From UBA6911 sp964481255 (GTDB lineage Bacteria > Acidobacteriota > UBA6911), in the NCBI GenBank assembly GCA_964481255.1, contig CAYZTZ010000004.1, positions 14,933-78,932 of the forward strand: 64,000 nt of DNA. Reading direction: 5' to 3'. The position numbers and the translations under genes are program-made. Positions 1-8,746 of this stretch are shown here, in pieces. A model generated the notes under the pieces. That model saw only the letters and a program-made list of their open reading frames with translations, was not told the DNA's origin and did no database searches. The first letter of the stretch is position 1, and each line of letters opens with the position of its first letter.

Positions 1-1
1 G

Positions 2-1306
2 CCGCCTCAAGAAGGAACCCCGCAAAGGGGGATGATGCCGGCAGGAGCGCCCCCTGCAGGTCCGGGCGACGATTGGGCTCTGAATGACGAGGCGGTAAGG
101 AATCTCGGCTATATGCAACTGAAGAAGACGCATGATGCGGCCATGGTCCTGATCGAGAGGATGTACGGAGAGAAACCCCGTTTCAATTACTTCTTCGGTT
201 CATCCCAGGGCGGACGGGAGGGGCTTACGGTAGCGCAAAGGTATCCGGCGGACTATGACGGAATCGCGGCCAACGTCCCGATTGTAAATTTCTCTTCGCT
301 GATGCTCGCGCCCGAACTGATTCGAATTCAGGAAAAGCCCCTGGCCAACTGGGTGCCGCCGGCAAAGGTGAATGCGATCCGGGGAGAGTTCATGCGTCAA
401 TGCGACAAGCTGGACGGGCTGGTGGATGGAATCATCCAAAACTACATGGCATGCCGCGCGATCTTCGACCGCACGCAGGCGCCCCGCAACAGCAACCCCT
501 GGAGCTCGAAGCGCTGCCCGAACAATGTCGACCCAAACCCTGACGATACGAGCGCCGATGCGTGTCTCACCGATGGTCAGATTTCCACACTTCAATTTGT
601 CTACAGCCGGTATCCATTCGCAACGCCGCTGGCGAATGGAGTCAAGTCCTTCGGCATGTGGGTGCCGAACACGGACCCGTCCGGCAGCGGGTTGATCGTG
701 CCCATCCGCTATCGCGGGCAGGAAGGGGCCGGCGACAATGCGCCCATGCACAGCCACCTCGGCGTATTGGGAGTTACGGGATTCCTGATGAAAGACCTGA
801 AAGCCAATCCGCTGGATTACGTTGAGGGCGGCGCTCTGAATGCGAGGAGACGGCAGATATCGGAGTGGCTGGACTCCACGAATCCGGACCTCCATGCGTT
901 TTATAAGCGCGGAGGAAAACTCATTGCAGTCATCGGCACCAACGACACGCTCGCGTCCCCGGGCGCACAGTTGGACTATTTCCAATCCGTCATCAAGAAA
1001 ATGGGCCGCAAAAAGGCGGACAGGTTCGCCCGCTTTTTCGTGCTTCCCCAGACCGGCCACGGTTTAAGCGGGACAAATTATTCTACGGACGGGAACGGGA
1101 AATCCATACCGGTCGCCCCTATCCCCAGCACGTTTAGCCGGCTCAACTTGCTTATGGATTGGGTGGAAAAGAAGGCGGCGCCTCCGATGTCCGTGACAGT
1201 GACGGCAGGGAAGCGCAGTCTGCCGATGTGCTCCTATCCGACGTATCCCAAATACGTCGGCGGTCCTGCGGACGCGGCGGCTTCTTACACATGCGCCGCG
1301 CCGTGA
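2..1306 (+). CDS. Tannase/feruloyl esterase family protein, 5' end outside the window
   Basis: An alpha/beta-hydrolase of the tannase/feruloyl esterase family, which hydrolyses ester bonds of galloyl or feruloyl groups in plant polyphenols, usually outside the cytoplasm. The nucleophile motif GSSQGGRE is at about codon 62 of the visible frame. An acid-like GTNDTLASP segment and a histidine in QTGHGLSG follow near the C-terminus in the family's usual order. The frame stays open from base 2 with no convincing start, and about 430 visible residues are fewer than the usual 500-600, so the signal peptide and N-terminus probably lie upstream. A DUF3237 gene follows 52 bp later on the same strand. 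The substrate cannot be assigned. Confidence 0.85.
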   Translation, partial: PPQEGTPQRGMMPAGAPPAGPGDDWALNDEAVRNLGYMQLKKTHDAAMVLIERMYGEKPRFNYFFGSSQGGREGLTVAQRYPADYDGIAANVPIVNFSSLMLAPELIRIQEKPLANWVPPAKVNAIRGEFMRQCDKLDGLVDGIIQNYMACRAIFDRTQAPRNSNPWSSKRCPNNVDPNPDDTSADACLTDGQISTLQFVYSRYPFATPLANGVKSFGMWVPNTDPSGSGLIVPIRYRGQEGAGDNAPMHSHLGVLGVTGFLMKDLKANPLDYVEGGALNARRRQISEWLDSTNPDLHAFYKRGGKLIAVIGTNDTLASPGAQLDYFQSVIKKMGRKKADRFARFFVLPQTGHGLSGTNYSTDGNGKSIPVAPIPSTFSRLNLLMDWVEKKAAPPMSVTVTAGKRSLPMCSYPTYPKYVGGPADAAASYTCAAP

Positions 1307-1358
1307 GGCCGAATCGGCTTTCCATCGGATATGACGAATATGTTGTCGAGGTGATGAA

Positions 1359-2450
1359 ATGAGAAACAGCTGTTTGAAGCCGCCGACGTTGATGATTCTG
1401 ATCGGCATAGGCATCTTGATCTGCTGCCAATTGCAGTTATTGCATGGGAAGGCACAGGAGGGTAACAGGCGGACCCGTGCGGGGTACGAAGGGGCAGGGA
1501 AGATTCTGATTCCGCACAAGTCATGGCCGTGCGGGATGGCGGAGGGAATTCCCGTACCGGAACGCGGCGTGCCCGTGCTTGAGGCCGACATGAAGCTGGA
1601 CCAGGTCTATGAAGTGGGCAGGACGCCCTATGGCCAAAGGGCGGTCTATGTGATTCAGGGGGGCAAGGTATCGGGCGAAAGGATCACCGGTTCGGTAATG
1701 CCCGGAGGCCTCGATTTTCAGCTGAGCTTTTCAAACGGCGGCATGGAAATCGAGGAAATACTCGTTCTGCAGACGAGCGACGGGAAATACATCTATCTTC
1801 GAATCCCCGGAGCGGCGGCGGATCAGAGCGACATACGGATGGTGCCGGATTTTGAAGCGCCGAACGCAAGCGGCTATAGCTGGCTTAACTCAGGGAAATA
1901 TGCAGGGAGGCGGGTCCTGGATCCGGCCGTCAGGACCGTGAAGCTGATCGTTTACGACGTATCCGGTCTGCAAACCAAAGCGGATGCGACGAACTCCATC
2001 AGGGTGACCAAGCCGGCGGATGTCCTGGATCAGCCGTGGGATTATCGAAAGGCGACGGCCGAGGAGAAGCGGGGCGACCGGTTAATCACCGAAAATGTCA
2101 CTCTGGGGGCAAGCCAGACTGTGGGAGCGACCAAGAGAGGCAACCGAAACATCATTCCGATCACGGGCGGGACTCTTGGCGGAAAGATCACCGGAAAGAT
2201 TCTGCCGGGCGGCGCGGACTACCAGAACCTGGCGAACCCGGCGACAATTGATGCGCGCTATCTCTGGCAAACGAGCAACGGGGAAGTGATCATTGTGCGC
2301 AACGGCGGCTCGTTTGGATTGCTGGCCCCGTCATTTGAGGCTCGGGTGGACGGCAAATATGCGTGGTTGAACGGCGGTTTATACCTTAGTTCGAATCCAG
2401 GCATGGGGTCCGGCGGGGTCTCTCTCACTTTCTATGAGAGCATCCGGTAA
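1359..2450 (+). CDS. Exported protein with two tandem DUF3237 domains
   Basis: A 363-residue protein. A hydrophobic N-terminal segment (about residues 10-27) suggests a signal peptide or anchor. Two similar halves follow (about 70-215 and 220-363), each with the DUF3237 pattern: a GG-x-x-x-G-x-x-x-G stretch, a PGG-D-(F/Y) turn, and a T-S-(D/N)-G strand followed by a bulky hydrophobic run. DUF3237 is a beta-barrel family of unknown function, usually about 150 residues with a single copy, so the tandem exported form is uncommon. The start has a good ribosome binding site, GAGGTGA at 1348-1354. Its place just after the tannase-like gene suggests co-expression, but I can give no reaction. Confidence 0.75.
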   Translation: MRNSCLKPPTLMILIGIGILICCQLQLLHGKAQEGNRRTRAGYEGAGKILIPHKSWPCGMAEGIPVPERGVPVLEADMKLDQVYEVGRTPYGQRAVYVIQGGKVSGERITGSVMPGGLDFQLSFSNGGMEIEEILVLQTSDGKYIYLRIPGAAADQSDIRMVPDFEAPNASGYSWLNSGKYAGRRVLDPAVRTVKLIVYDVSGLQTKADATNSIRVTKPADVLDQPWDYRKATAEEKRGDRLITENVTLGASQTVGATKRGNRNIIPITGGTLGGKITGKILPGGADYQNLANPATIDARYLWQTSNGEVIIVRNGGSFGLLAPSFEARVDGKYAWLNGGLYLSSNPGMGSGGVSLTFYESIR

Positions 2451-2885
2451 AGTGTCCACCGCTTCCGGCGGGAGTCTGATCCATACCCATCGGCAAAACC
2501 CGGCGTAATAACGACGGCATGCGCAATGGCGGCCGCATCCTGCAGTGGGCGGGGCGAAACCCGTTTCGATGCCGGGCCCGGTTCAACCCGGGGGAAGCGG
2601 TCCGCGATGACTATTCCGCCACACAAGCGGTGATCGGGCGGCGCGGTTTTGGTGCAGGAGCCGGTTAAGCACAGAAAACCTCCGCGCCGATGTGCTCCCG
2701 GCCATCGATGGATCTGGCAAGATTATGTTCAAATGAGGCGCCGGAATACCCCCGCCGGAGTCCTTCCCGTTCGCATCCGTCCCCCGCGGCTCGCAGACCA
2801 TTCTCCCCCGTGGATACTCTCGCTGCCTGAACCGCCTTTATCCCGGAAGGGAAAAGCAAACCGCCATCTGCGATCAGGCGGCCCG
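2451..2885. other. Intergenic region, no gene recognised
   Basis: 435 bp between a plus-strand gene and the convergent minus-strand glycine-zipper gene. The short open frames on both strands look like those expected by chance in GC-rich DNA. I see no tRNA-like structure and no clear T-tailed hairpin. Confidence 0.5.
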
Positions 2886-3572
2886 TCACTTGCCGTCGCC
2901 GCCGGACTCCGCTTCCAGCGGAACCGCCAGGGCTTTGTCGAGAGAGATCTGGATCGTGGAGCCTCTGCGGATCTCAAGGTCCTTTCCGCGAGTCGAGAAA
3001 ACGGTCGCAAGGCCCACCGCAGTGCCGGCGCCGGCGCCGATGCGAGCCCCTTTTCCGCCGCCGGCGAGGGCTCCGATCCCCGCACCGGCAAGCCCGGGCG
3101 CAATAATCCTCCCGGCATCCCTTCCTTCAGAGCCTGCGCCCTCCACCGCGCCTTCATAGCGAACAGCCGGATTGCCGTCGGAATCCACCCTTGTAAGCGT
3201 CGCGACAATCGGCAACTCGCCCTTCCCGGGGATCTGGACGGAATGGAAAATAAGGTTCATGACCGCTTTCCCTTTGAACCTCCCGGGGCGCGTCACGCGC
3301 GAGATGCTGCCCGTCACATAGCTCCCTTTGGGAATCACCACCCGGTCTCCCGCGCAAACGGGCGATATGACAACGGCCGTGAAGGAATCGCCCTCGCTGT
3401 TCACTCTTGTGCTCAAGTGATCGTTCAGCTGCAGGGAAATCAGGGTGCCTTGCGCAAGGACAGTCTCCGGGGCGGCCAAAACTGCGGCATGCGTCTGGAG
3501 AAAACACGCCAAAGCCGGAATCAATGCCAGCCTGCAGCGTCTTCGCACCAGGATATTGTTATGCAACCTCAT
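2886..3572 (-). CDS. Exported glycine-zipper protein of unknown function
   Basis: A 228-residue protein starting at MRLHNN, with AAAGG six bases upstream of the ATG. The N-terminus is basic then hydrophobic and ends in a likely signal-peptidase site near AVLAAP. A beta-rich domain follows (about 40-140), containing the phrase IPKGSYVTGSI that is common to exported Acidobacteriota proteins of this sort. A glycine/alanine-rich zipper (about 150-185) ends the core. Glycine zippers of this kind often pack in or against membranes. It lies alone between convergent and divergent neighbours. I do not recognise a specific function. Confidence 0.7.
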   Translation of the reverse strand: MRLHNNILVRRRCRLALIPALACFLQTHAAVLAAPETVLAQGTLISLQLNDHLSTRVNSEGDSFTAVVISPVCAGDRVVIPKGSYVTGSISRVTRPGRFKGKAVMNLIFHSVQIPGKGELPIVATLTRVDSDGNPAVRYEGAVEGAGSEGRDAGRIIAPGLAGAGIGALAGGGKGARIGAGAGTAVGLATVFSTRGKDLEIRRGSTIQISLDKALAVPLEAESGGDGK

Positions 3573-3870
3573 TAGCGCCTTTAATCCTAATCCCGCATAT
3601 ACCAAATACATGGATGACAATGCGGATTCAAGGGTTCAGCATTTTATGAGGCGGCAAAGCCGCCGAAATCGCCGCAGGAACAGCCGGCCACGAATTGCAC
3701 AAAACATATTTTCGCTGGTGAAATTCGCCCGATTCGTGCAATCCGTGGAGCCTTCACCGGACCCGGCGCCTCCGGGCAACCCATACAAATAATGCGACAA
3801 ATAATTGAAAACAAAAAACATGCATGGCATCCGTCTTGACTATCGAAGCGCTTGCTGATAGGTTCAAGAA

Positions 3871-4611
3871 ATGGACGACCAACTGGCGCCTCCCAACAAA
3901 CCTCCCATATCATGGTTGGAACGCTTTCAGGCCCTTTTTGAGGTCCTCCTGATTTCCGGCCTGATATCGAGCTTTCTGGCTGCTCTTCCTTTTTCCCTGA
4001 TTATGGGAAAGAAGTTCCATCTTCTCACAAGCGATGTTCAGCTTATATCGGTCTTCCTTCTGCTCGAATCCGGCATCACCTTCATGATGCTGAAGATCCT
4101 GCTTAAAGCCCGCGGCCAGGGGATCGCGGATCTGGGATGGCGAAGGGAGCAATGGGAGCCCAATCTTCTCCTGGGATTGGTTCTCGTCCCGTTTCTTTTC
4201 CTGATCAACGCCGGCGTGTCTTTTATTTTCCGGACCTATCTGCCGAAGTATTATCTCGAGCAGAATCCCCTTATAGAAATGGTGCAAACGCCTCAGCAGC
4301 TTGTCTTGTTCGCTTTTGCGGCCCTCGTGGCGGGAGGGATCAAGGAGGAGCTTCAGCGCGCCTTCATTCTCAACCATTTCCGCCGATATCTTGGAGGGGC
4401 CGCGGCCGGCCTTGTACTGTGGAGCGCCGCCTTCGGAGCCGGGCACTATGTGCAGGGCGTCCAGGGCGTTTTCCTCGCCGCGGTTTACGGCCTTATTTTC
4501 GGATCCATCTATATCCTCCGCGGGAGCGTGATCGCGCCCGTAGCGGCCCATGGGGCCTATGACACCCTGGCCCTGATAGGATACTGGATATTTTCGGGCC
4601 AATTCAAATAG
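3871..4611 (+). CDS. CPBP family intramembrane metalloprotease
   Basis: A 246-residue polytopic membrane protein of the CPBP/Abi family (CAAX-protease-like). About six to eight hydrophobic segments are visible. The defining motifs occur in order in the C-terminal half: KEELQRAF (the EExxxR motif) at about residue 158, a Phe-x-x-x-His-like GAGHYV segment near 190, and a final AHGAYD histidine motif near 235. These carry the putative metal-binding glutamates and histidines. Bacterial members act in maturation, signalling or self-immunity, and nothing in the flanks says which applies. The ribosome binding site is weak, but the next in-frame ATG lies well inside the protein. Confidence 0.85.
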   Translation: MDDQLAPPNKPPISWLERFQALFEVLLISGLISSFLAALPFSLIMGKKFHLLTSDVQLISVFLLLESGITFMMLKILLKARGQGIADLGWRREQWEPNLLLGLVLVPFLFLINAGVSFIFRTYLPKYYLEQNPLIEMVQTPQQLVLFAFAALVAGGIKEELQRAFILNHFRRYLGGAAAGLVLWSAAFGAGHYVQGVQGVFLAAVYGLIFGSIYILRGSVIAPVAAHGAYDTLALIGYWIFSGQFK

Positions 4612-4652
4612 GGTGGGCCGGGATCCCGCTTGCCGGGCTTTCCGGGCCGACT

Positions 4653-5399
4653 TCAGCCTTCGGCGGGCCCGGTGCCTTCGGCATTCAGCTTTTCAAGAGC
4701 AAGGCGGGCCGCGCGCTGTTGCGCCTCCTTTTTGGTGGCGCCCGAAGATTCCGCGGCCACTTCCCCGTTAATGACGACCTGGACGATAAACGTCTTCCTG
4801 TGGTCCGGGCCGATTTCGTTCACCACACGGTACACGGGTTCCGGGCGGCCGAGGTTATGGAGGCGTTCCTGGAGCGAGGACTTAAAATCCCCATAGGTCA
4901 GCTTCCTAAGATCCATGCCTGTTAAGAGCTCCCCGATCTGGCGCTCCACGAAAGCGCCGGCTGCCTCCACCCCTCCGTCGAGATAGACCGCTCCAATGAT
5001 GGCCTCGTAGGCGTCGACCACGATCGCACGTTTCGTCCTGCCCCCGGTCTTCTCCTCGCCGCGGCTCAGACGGATGAAATCCCCCAGGCGGATCTTTTCC
5101 GCCAGTCGTATCAGGTTGGCGGCGCTGACCAGGTAGGCTTTGATCTTGCTGAGCTCGCCTTCCGTGAGATCCGGCCAGCGCCGGTAGATCTCCGAGCTGA
5201 TAAGGAAACCGAGGACCGCATCCCCCAGGAATTCAAGGGACTCGTTGTCCCGGAGCTTTTGTTCCTCGTGTTCGTTGACAAAGGATCGGTGCGTCAGGGC
5301 CTGGGCAAGGAGCACCGGGTCCCGGAAGCTGTATCCCAGCAGGTCCTCCACCTCGCGCAGGCTTATTTCCGGAGCCGTTTCCCCCGCGCCCTCCATCAT
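4653..5399 (-). CDS. rnc: Ribonuclease III
   Basis: Endoribonuclease cutting double-stranded RNA, needed for rRNA and some mRNA processing. The 248-residue length is normal. The RNase III signature ESLEFLGDAVL occupies residues 53-63 with its acidic metal ligands. A second acidic catalytic patch lies in VVDAYEAIIGAVYLD near residue 130. A C-terminal dsRNA-binding domain (about 165-235) ends in the usual TKKEAQQRAA helix. It is transcribed away from thiL and nrdR on the same strand and is 51 bp from the end of thiL, so these three may form one unit. Confidence 0.95.
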   Translation of the reverse strand: MMEGAGETAPEISLREVEDLLGYSFRDPVLLAQALTHRSFVNEHEEQKLRDNESLEFLGDAVLGFLISSEIYRRWPDLTEGELSKIKAYLVSAANLIRLAEKIRLGDFIRLSRGEEKTGGRTKRAIVVDAYEAIIGAVYLDGGVEAAGAFVERQIGELLTGMDLRKLTYGDFKSSLQERLHNLGRPEPVYRVVNEIGPDHRKTFIVQVVINGEVAAESSGATKKEAQQRAARLALEKLNAEGTGPAEG

Positions 5400-5450
5400 G
5401 GATCCCTCCCCATTTTTTCTTTCCGCGCGATCGGACGCCTGTCTGCGGCG

Positions 5451-6509
5451 CTAAATGTCCCGCAAAAGCCGCCGTGCCCCGGACCTTCGTCCACGAAAGC
5501 GGCCCCGAAAATGATCATATCCCAGCTCCGCCAGCCGGCGGCGTTTCCCGCCGGGCTCAACCAGCCACACCTTCCCGGCGTCGCGCGTCAGATGCCCTAT
5601 GCGCGTCAGCTTCGGAAAGCACGCGGGATACTCCGTTTCAAGCCTTTCAGCCCTGGACGGCGGAACCGCGAACAGCAGCTCAAAGTCCTCGCCTCCGTGC
5701 AAAGCCAGACGCAAGGGATCGCATCCCCAGGACGCGCTCTCGGGAAAGACGGGAATACGGGCCGCGTGAACCTCCGCGCCCACCCTGCTGGCGTCGCACA
5801 GCCGCGGCAGATCGACGGAAAGGCCGTCGCTGAGATCCATCATGCAGCGGACCATGCCGGACTGCGCGAGCCATAATCCCGCTTCACAGCGCGGCTCAGG
5901 CTTTCGATGGGCCCGGATCGCTTCCATTCGCGCCCTAGAGGAGGAAGGCCGAAGCCCCTTTTCGAGCAGTTTCAGCCCCGCGGCCGACCGGCCCAGAACT
6001 CCGGTAACGTAGAGCGCGTCGCCGGCGCGTCCTCCGGAACGGTAGAGAACCCTGCGGTGCAGGGATTCACCCATAGCTGTTATCGAAATCACGATGCCGC
6101 TCTCGGAGCGGGATAAATCTCCCCCGATCAGCAGCGCGCCTTTCCTGCAGCCCAGCTCCGTCAAGCCGTCATAAAAGCGCAGGACCCATCGCTCGGAGAT
6201 ATCTTTGGGAAGCCCGAGCGAAACCGCGTAAAAACGAGGACGCGCTCCCATGGAAGCCAGGTCGCTCAGATTCACGGAAATCGACTTATAGCCCAGATCG
6301 AAAGGCGCGATCCACTCCCGCCGGAAATCGATGTTTTCCAGCAGCATGTCCGTCGTAAGCGTCCAGACCTCTTCCCTTCTTCCCAGGCGGAGGACGGCGG
6401 CGTCATCCCCTATCCCCATGATTATCGGGGAGCTCTTGCCCCCGTACCGATCCCGCAGAAGGCGGATGAGCCTGTTTTCTCCGGTCAATTGAGTCGGCTT
6501 GCTGGACAT
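5451..6509 (-). CDS. thiL: Thiamine-monophosphate kinase
   Basis: ATP-dependent phosphorylation of thiamine monophosphate to thiamine diphosphate, the last step of coenzyme B1 synthesis, in the cytosol. The protein of 352 residues has the PurM-like ATP-binding fold. Visible motifs are GIGDDAAVL (about 32-40), DMLLENIDF, the SVNLSDLASMGA segment (about 79-90) and DLSDGLSVDLPRL in the second half. Length is typical (about 320-350). It lies between nrdR and rnc on the same strand. I see no TPP-riboswitch-like structure upstream, consistent with ThiL usually being made constitutively. Confidence 0.93.
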   Translation of the reverse strand: MSSKPTQLTGENRLIRLLRDRYGGKSSPIIMGIGDDAAVLRLGRREEVWTLTTDMLLENIDFRREWIAPFDLGYKSISVNLSDLASMGARPRFYAVSLGLPKDISERWVLRFYDGLTELGCRKGALLIGGDLSRSESGIVISITAMGESLHRRVLYRSGGRAGDALYVTGVLGRSAAGLKLLEKGLRPSSSRARMEAIRAHRKPEPRCEAGLWLAQSGMVRCMMDLSDGLSVDLPRLCDASRVGAEVHAARIPVFPESASWGCDPLRLALHGGEDFELLFAVPPSRAERLETEYPACFPKLTRIGHLTRDAGKVWLVEPGGKRRRLAELGYDHFRGRFRGRRSGARRLLRDI

Positions 6510-6565
6510 GCGCGTGGTTGGCGGAACCGCAAAGAAGACCCCATACCGGCCCGGCGGAGCCTGTT

Positions 6566-7024
6566 CTATTGCCTTTTCTCGAAAAGCTCGTTGATTTCGG
6601 TCATGAATTCGCTGACATCCTCGAATTCAAGATAGACCGAAGCGAACCGCAGGTAGGCGACCTTGTCGATTCGCTTGAGTTCCGAGAGAACGATCTTCCC
6701 GATGGTGACCGACTCCAGCTCGCGTTCCGGGCTCTCCTGAACGGTTTGTTCGACCCTGTCGACGATTTTTTCGAGCTGCATCAGGCTGACCGGCCTCTTT
6801 TCACAGGCCTTAAGCAGACCGTTCAGTATCTTGCTCCGGTCAAACCTTTCCCTCCCTCCGTCCTTTTTAACAACCATGTAGGGTATTTCATCGATGCGCT
6901 CGTAGCTGGTGAAGCGCCGTCCGCAGTTCAGGCATTGGCGTCTGCGCCGGATCGCGTCCCCGTCGCGGCTTTCCCGTGAATCCACAACCCTGTCCTTTAA
7001 AAACCCGCAGTAAGGACACTTCAT
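6566..7024 (-). CDS. nrdR: Transcriptional repressor NrdR
   Basis: Zinc-ribbon and ATP-cone regulator that represses ribonucleotide reductase genes according to the dATP/ATP level. I chose the start at MKCPYCG because the zinc ribbon must begin there, and longer reading frames only add unrelated residues. The protein is 152 residues, the family's normal size. The four zinc cysteines lie in CPYC and CLNC (residues 3-6 and about 31-34). They are followed by RRFTSYER and the ATP-cone (about 49-139). No nrd genes are nearby, so its targets are elsewhere. It is the first gene of the nrdR-thiL-rnc stretch. Confidence 0.95.
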   Translation of the reverse strand: MKCPYCGFLKDRVVDSRESRDGDAIRRRRQCLNCGRRFTSYERIDEIPYMVVKKDGGRERFDRSKILNGLLKACEKRPVSLMQLEKIVDRVEQTVQESPERELESVTIGKIVLSELKRIDKVAYLRFASVYLEFEDVSEFMTEINELFEKRQ

Positions 7025-7115
7025 GGCGCGGCCTTTGCGATCGATCGCTTCAGAAGGCTCCCGTCCCCGCTTTGGCGCGGCGGCATAACCTTTATAACAC
7101 AATGATCTTGTAAGA

Positions 7116-7142
7116 CTTATAGGAAAATATCCCAAACGTCAA
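7116..7142 (-). promoter_or_regulatory. Possible sigma70 promoter for nrdR
   Basis: On the minus strand TTGACG (7137-7142) and TATAAG (7116-7121) lie 15 bp apart, in an AT-rich patch about 90 bp upstream of nrdR. The spacing is shorter than the preferred 17 bp, so this is tentative. The rest of the 7025-7385 interval, which is divergent to the sigma factor gene, shows no gene. Confidence 0.3.
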
Positions 7143-7385
7143 GCATAAAGCTGCGCCGCATGAGAAAGCTCGCGGGCCGCCTCTAATGGGACGCCTCCGT
7201 GCCGCCGCGACCCGAAACAGGCCGCGAGCTCCGCTTTTTCAGAAGGCAATCAAAAATCCATTCACCCTTGAAGGTAATCTTATGATATTTATGCAGAAAA
7301 GGATTTTATCGGAAGCCCGGAAATCGGACAGATCGGCGTTTTTTTGAACTTTATCGCCCATCGCTTCGTTTCCATTGTTGAGAAC

Positions 7386-7988
7386 ATGACAGTGACCAAG
7401 GAGTTGCGAGTGCTCTCAGGCGATCTCAAACTTGTTGAGCGCTGTCTTCAGGGAGACGACGCCGCCTGGGAAAGCATGGTGAAATCCTTTGGTCGGCGAA
7501 TTTACAATTTGAGCTATCGATACACAAACCGAAAGGACGAAGCGGAAGACCTCACACAGGAAATCTTGATCCGGGTATATCAGAACCTTAAAAGCTACCG
7601 CTCGGAGGCAGGCAATCTTCAGAACTGGATTCTGAGAGTGGCGAGAAACATGATTATCGATCATTACAGGCAGGTGCGGCGATCCCCGCAGACGGGGGGG
7701 AGCGAGGAATTGGAAAACACGAACATCCGGGATAGCAAGACGCTCAATCCCCATCAGGCTGCGGAACAGCTTGAGGCGGTGCGGTTCCTCCGGGATGGGC
7801 TCCAGTCTCTTTCCCCTGAACTAAAAGAGGCCATTATACTTAGAGATATAGAAGAGATGGCCTACGAGGAGATCGCCGACATGCTCAACGTCCCCGAGGG
7901 AACGGTGAAAAGCCGGATAAACCGCGGCCGGCTCGAACTGGCCAGAATCTTGATGAAGCGGCGCACCCAGTTGGGAAGCGCTTTATAG
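7386..7988 (+). CDS. ECF-type RNA polymerase sigma factor
   Basis: A 200-residue sigma70-family factor of the extracytoplasmic-function (RpoE-like) group. Region 2 spans about residues 20-90, with the core-binding EAEDLTQEILIRVYQ segment and the LQNWILRVARNMIIDHYR stretch (region 2.3/2.4). Region 4 spans about 125-185 and includes SLSPELKEAIILRDIE and the helix-turn-helix EEIADMLNVPEGTVKSR. A TTG codon 42 bp upstream is in frame, but the ATG here fits the family start. It is followed after 8 bp by an anti-sigma factor, the usual operon pair. It may recruit polymerase to its own promoter and to the envelope genes downstream. Confidence 0.92.
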   Translation: MTVTKELRVLSGDLKLVERCLQGDDAAWESMVKSFGRRIYNLSYRYTNRKDEAEDLTQEILIRVYQNLKSYRSEAGNLQNWILRVARNMIIDHYRQVRRSPQTGGSEELENTNIRDSKTLNPHQAAEQLEAVRFLRDGLQSLSPELKEAIILRDIEEMAYEEIADMLNVPEGTVKSRINRGRLELARILMKRRTQLGSAL

Positions 7989-7996
7989 GAGCGGCC

Positions 7997-8650
7997 ATGG
8001 ATTGCCCTAAAGTGGAGGAGAGGCTGAGCGAGTACATGGAACGCAGCCTTTCGTTTGAAAGCATGGCGCAGGTCTCCGAGCACCTCTTGACATGCCCGCG
8101 ATGCTCCGCCCTGCTCAACGAGATGCAGTCCGTTGTTTCGCTCTGCCGCCGTTTACCCGATCTTGAGATGGATCCGGACCTGGTCGACAGGATCCTGATC
8201 CGCACATTGGGACGCCCGCGGCGCCGGTCCTTTTTCGAGCGCCTGAGGATAAACCTGGTCCAGCCGTTTTTCACCCCGCGGTATGCCGTCGGGGCCGGTC
8301 TGGCGACTCTCTTCCTGGCATTGATGATCAATCTCATGGGACCCCGCATGCCGGCGGCTCCGTCGGCCGTTTCCCCTTCGAGCGTATTCAGCCTGCTGGA
8401 CAGGGGCGTGCAGCGTCTCTACAGCGGGGGACTTAAAGCCTATGACAAAACAAGCCAGTGGCAGGCCCAGTTCAGCTCTTTCAAAAGGAGCACCTTCAAC
8501 AGGATGCGCTTCATGATCGAGTGGATCGAGGTCCCGATGGAGGGGAGGAAGAAATCCGAAAAGCCTGAACAGCGGGAAGAACAGTCGCCTCAGGAGAAGA
8601 GGAGCGGCCTGATGGAGATGTCGGCCTGCAATGCCCGGATCCGCTCGTGA
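7997..8650 (+). CDS. Membrane-anchored zinc-finger anti-sigma factor
   Basis: A 217-residue protein whose first 45 residues form a zf-HC2 anti-sigma domain. The zinc ligands are C3, H29, C33 and C36, read from MDCPKVE and HLLTCPRC. A single membrane segment lies at about 93-113, and a polar C-terminal region probably sits outside the cytoplasm. The inferred role is to hold the sigma factor encoded 8 bp upstream at the membrane until an envelope signal releases it. The C-terminal half is rich in Lys and Glu and matches nothing I know. Confidence 0.85.
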   Translation: MDCPKVEERLSEYMERSLSFESMAQVSEHLLTCPRCSALLNEMQSVVSLCRRLPDLEMDPDLVDRILIRTLGRPRRRSFFERLRINLVQPFFTPRYAVGAGLATLFLALMINLMGPRMPAAPSAVSPSSVFSLLDRGVQRLYSGGLKAYDKTSQWQAQFSSFKRSTFNRMRFMIEWIEVPMEGRKKSEKPEQREEQSPQEKRSGLMEMSACNARIRS

Positions 8651-8746
8651 GCGCGAGACCCGGGGTTATCGGTTTATTGCAGAGGCGGTTATGCAGCCGG
8701 CAGATGGTGCCTGTCGGGTTCAGCTGCCGGAGAGAGGAGATCGGCT

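Noticed and set aside
2649..3575. Plus-strand open frame of about 300 codons
   Set aside because: It overlaps the minus-strand glycine-zipper gene, which has a signal peptide and sensible domain layout, whereas this frame has none.
7102..7116. Possible NrdR box (ACAAGATCATTGTGT on the minus strand) upstream of nrdR
   Set aside because: Only partly palindromic, single copy, and a poor match to the ACAC-W-ATAT-like consensus; no ribonucleotide reductase gene is adjacent.
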